NCBI GenBank assembly: GCA_020441605.1
Contig: JAGRLX010000126.1
Span: forward strand, 1 to 8,648
Origin: Alphaproteobacteria bacterium
GTDB lineage: Bacteria; Pseudomonadota; Alphaproteobacteria; Rhizobiales; Aestuariivirgaceae
Reading direction: 5' to 3'
DNA: 8,648 nucleotides
The notes beneath the pieces are model-generated. The model ran no database searches. It was given only the letters and a program-made list of their open reading frames with translations, and was not told where the DNA came from. Position 1 is the stretch's first letter. Every line of letters begins with the position of its first letter. The position numbers and the translations under genes are program-made. Positions 7,025 through 8,648 of this stretch are shown in pieces.

Positions 7025-7817
7025 GCATTTCGACATCCGCCGCCAGCCCGGCTTCACAGCGATTGCGATGATATGCTTCTTCCTGCTCTATCTGCCGATC
7101 GCCACGCTGGTGGTCTATGCCTTCAATGACGGCACCAGCCTCGCGGTCTGGGAGGGCCTGTCGCTGCGCTGGTTCGCGGCTGCCTGGCAGAACGAGCATG
7201 TCCAGGAGGCTGCCGGCCGATCGCTGATGCTGGCCGTGATCGCGGCTACCATCGCGACATCGGCGGCCACTCTTGCTGCCCTGGCCACGACGCGCACGCC
7301 GCCTTATCGCGGCCTCACCTTCAAATATGCCTTCATCAATCAGCCGTTGATGGTGCCGGAGATCGTGACCGCCGTGGCGCTGCTGATCTTCTTTTCGCGC
7401 ATCAAGGTGTGGACCGGCTACACGGGCCTTGGCTATCTGATCATGGCCCACACGGCTTTCTGCATTCCCTTCGCCTATCTGCCGATCCGGGCGCGGCTTG
7501 AAAGCATGGACCTGACGCTGGAACGCGCCGCGGCGGATCTCTACGCGACGCCGTGGAAGACGTTCCACCGGGTGACGCTGCCCCTGTTGTGGCCGGGCAT
7601 CCTGGCGGGCTTCATGCTGGCCTTCGTGATATCGCTCGACGACGTGGTCATCACCGAGTTCGTTAAGTCGGGTGGCCAGGAGACACTGCCGACCTACATG
7701 CTGGGCCAGTTGCGGCGGGTCATCACTCCGGAAATGAACGCCATATCGACCGTGTTTCTGGCACTGTCGGTGGTGATCGTAACGGCCTTCTTCCTGGTCA
7801 GCCGGAGGAAGGTCTAG
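7017..7817 (+). CDS. potC: Polyamine-type ABC transporter, permease (PotC-like)
   Basis: A 266-residue inner-membrane permease, partner of the upstream one. Hydrophobic segments are at about 13-36, 70-92, 110-127, 138-157, 194-212 and 243-261. The EAA loop is ERAAADLYATPW...RVTLPLLWPGI at about 169-195. It is followed by FVISLDDVVITEF (203-215), the typical PotC/PotI sequence. The start is taken as the ATG at 7017, which overlaps the end of potB by eight bases and gives an N-terminus like other PotC proteins (a short basic stretch, then the first helix). An in-frame ATG at 6984 would add 11 residues but has no better Shine-Dalgarno. The binding-protein gene starts 31 bases downstream with no terminator between them. 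Confidence 0.92.
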   Translation: MARHFDIRRQPGFTAIAMICFFLLYLPIATLVVYAFNDGTSLAVWEGLSLRWFAAAWQNEHVQEAAGRSLMLAVIAATIATSAATLAALATTRTPPYRGLTFKYAFINQPLMVPEIVTAVALLIFFSRIKVWTGYTGLGYLIMAHTAFCIPFAYLPIRARLESMDLTLERAAADLYATPWKTFHRVTLPLLWPGILAGFMLAFVISLDDVVITEFVKSGGQETLPTYMLGQLRRVITPEMNAISTVFLALSVVIVTAFFLVSRRKV

Positions 7818-7848
7818 TCTTGCTGAGATTGCAACAAGGGAGAAGTCT

Positions 7849-8648
7849 ATGAAGTTCAAGATGATTGCGACTATGGCCAGCGCCGCCATGCTGGCCCTTG
7901 CCGGTTCGGCGCATGCCGAGGGCGAACTTAACATCTACAACTGGGGCAACTACACCAGTCCGGAGATGATCAAGAAGTTCGAGGATGCCTACAAGGTCAA
8001 GGTGACGGTCACCGACTATGATTCGAACGATGCCGCTCTCGCCAAGGTCCGCGCCGGCGGACACGGCTTCGACATCGTGGTGCCGTCGGCCAACTTCGTT
8101 CCGATCTGGGTCAACGAGGGCCTGCTACTCGAATCGCGCCCCGACCAGATGGAGAACTTCAAGAATGTCGACGAACGCTGGGTGAATGTCGATTGGGACC
8201 CGGGACGGCACTATTCGGTGCCGTGGCAGTGGGGTCTGACTGGCGTGATCGTCGATACCTCGCTGTACAAGGGCGACATCAACACCTCGGCGATCTTCCT
8301 CGATCCGCCGGCGGAACTGGTCGGCAAGATCAACGTGGCGCCGGAAATGAACGACGTCATGTTCACCACCATCCGCTACATGGGCGGCGAGTGGTGCACC
8401 ACCGACAAGGAGCTTCTGAAGAAAGTCCGCGACAAGCTGGTCGAGGCGAAGCCGAAGTGGATTGCCATGGACTATGGCGTGATCGAGAAGTTCGCCAGCC
8501 GCGACTTCGGCGCCGCCTTCTATTGGAACGGCGCGGCCATGCGTTCGCGCGAGAAGAACCCGGATGTGAGGTTCGGTTATCCGAAAGAGGGCTTCCCCTA
8601 TTTCATGGATAGCGCCGCCATCCTCAAGGACGCCAAGAATGTCGAGAA
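7849..8648 (+). CDS. potD: Polyamine-type ABC transporter, periplasmic binding protein, N-terminal part (3' end outside window)
   Basis: The first 266 residues of a PotD/PotF-like periplasmic solute-binding protein (about 340-370 in full), cut by the right edge. A Sec signal peptide is clear: basic start MKFK, hydrophobic core to residue 19, and AHA before a cleavage site after A23. The mature protein opens with LNIYNWGNYTSPEM, the typical Pot opening. It continues with YDSNDAALAKV, FDIVVPSANFVP, YSVPWQWGLTGV and FGYPKEGFPYFMDSAA. Likely amine-contacting positions retained by memory-based alignment with E. coli PotD are W32, Y35, W226 (YWNG) and D254 (FMD). The usual W before that Asp is F252. 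The start ATG has AAGGGAG about seven bases upstream. The sequence supports a cationic amine ligand; which one cannot be decided. Confidence 0.92.
   Translation, partial: MKFKMIATMASAAMLALAGSAHAEGELNIYNWGNYTSPEMIKKFEDAYKVKVTVTDYDSNDAALAKVRAGGHGFDIVVPSANFVPIWVNEGLLLESRPDQMENFKNVDERWVNVDWDPGRHYSVPWQWGLTGVIVDTSLYKGDINTSAIFLDPPAELVGKINVAPEMNDVMFTTIRYMGGEWCTTDKELLKKVRDKLVEAKPKWIAMDYGVIEKFASRDFGAAFYWNGAAMRSREKNPDVRFGYPKEGFPYFMDSAAILKDAKNVE

Noticed and set aside
5996..7057. Long minus-strand open frame (353 codons) opposite potB
   Set aside because: The translation is very rich in Asp, Arg, Gln and His with no fold signature, and mirrors the codon bias of the permease gene on the other strand.
6963..7934. 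Long minus-strand open frame (323 codons) opposite potC
   Set aside because: It is fully explained as the antisense shadow of potC and the start of potD; no Shine-Dalgarno or family motif supports it.
8193..8612. 139-codon plus-strand open frame inside potD
   Set aside because: It is an alternative frame within the binding-protein gene, whose own frame carries a signal peptide and family motifs.

Overview
The window is GC-rich, has strong G/C preference at third codon positions, and is almost fully coding. Gene order, codon style and protein families suggest an alphaproteobacterium (Rhizobiales- or Rhodospirillales-like), but there is no taxonomic marker, so this is an inference. No RNA gene, mobile element, CRISPR array or long repeat was seen. 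Eight protein genes are present; the first is cut by the left edge and the last by the right edge.

Region 1 (1-1886, + strand): the C-terminal part of a trimethylamine-dehydrogenase-type flavin/iron-sulfur oxidoreductase, followed after one base by a complete carbon-nitrogen hydrolase that closely resembles N-carbamoylputrescine amidase (AguB). Region 2 (1883-4108, - strand): an amidase-signature hydrolase followed 15 bases later by a class I SAM-dependent methyltransferase. The stop codons of the hydrolase and the methyltransferase interlock where the two transcription units converge. Region 3 (4176-8648, + strand): a short-chain dehydrogenase very like animal DHRS6/BDH2, then a full polyamine-type ABC importer in the order ATPase (potA), two permeases (potB, potC) and periplasmic binding protein (potD, cut by the right edge).

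Read together, this looks like an uptake-and-catabolism locus for a small cationic nitrogen compound. The importer would bring in a polyamine-like or methylated amine. The flavoenzyme could oxidatively demethylate or deaminate it, the two amidohydrolases would cleave carbamoyl or amide intermediates, and the dehydrogenase would handle a keto/hydroxy intermediate. The role of the methyltransferase is unclear. The individual families are well known; the combination and the actual substrate are the open question. I found no clearly new type of system, and the substrate hypotheses are inference.
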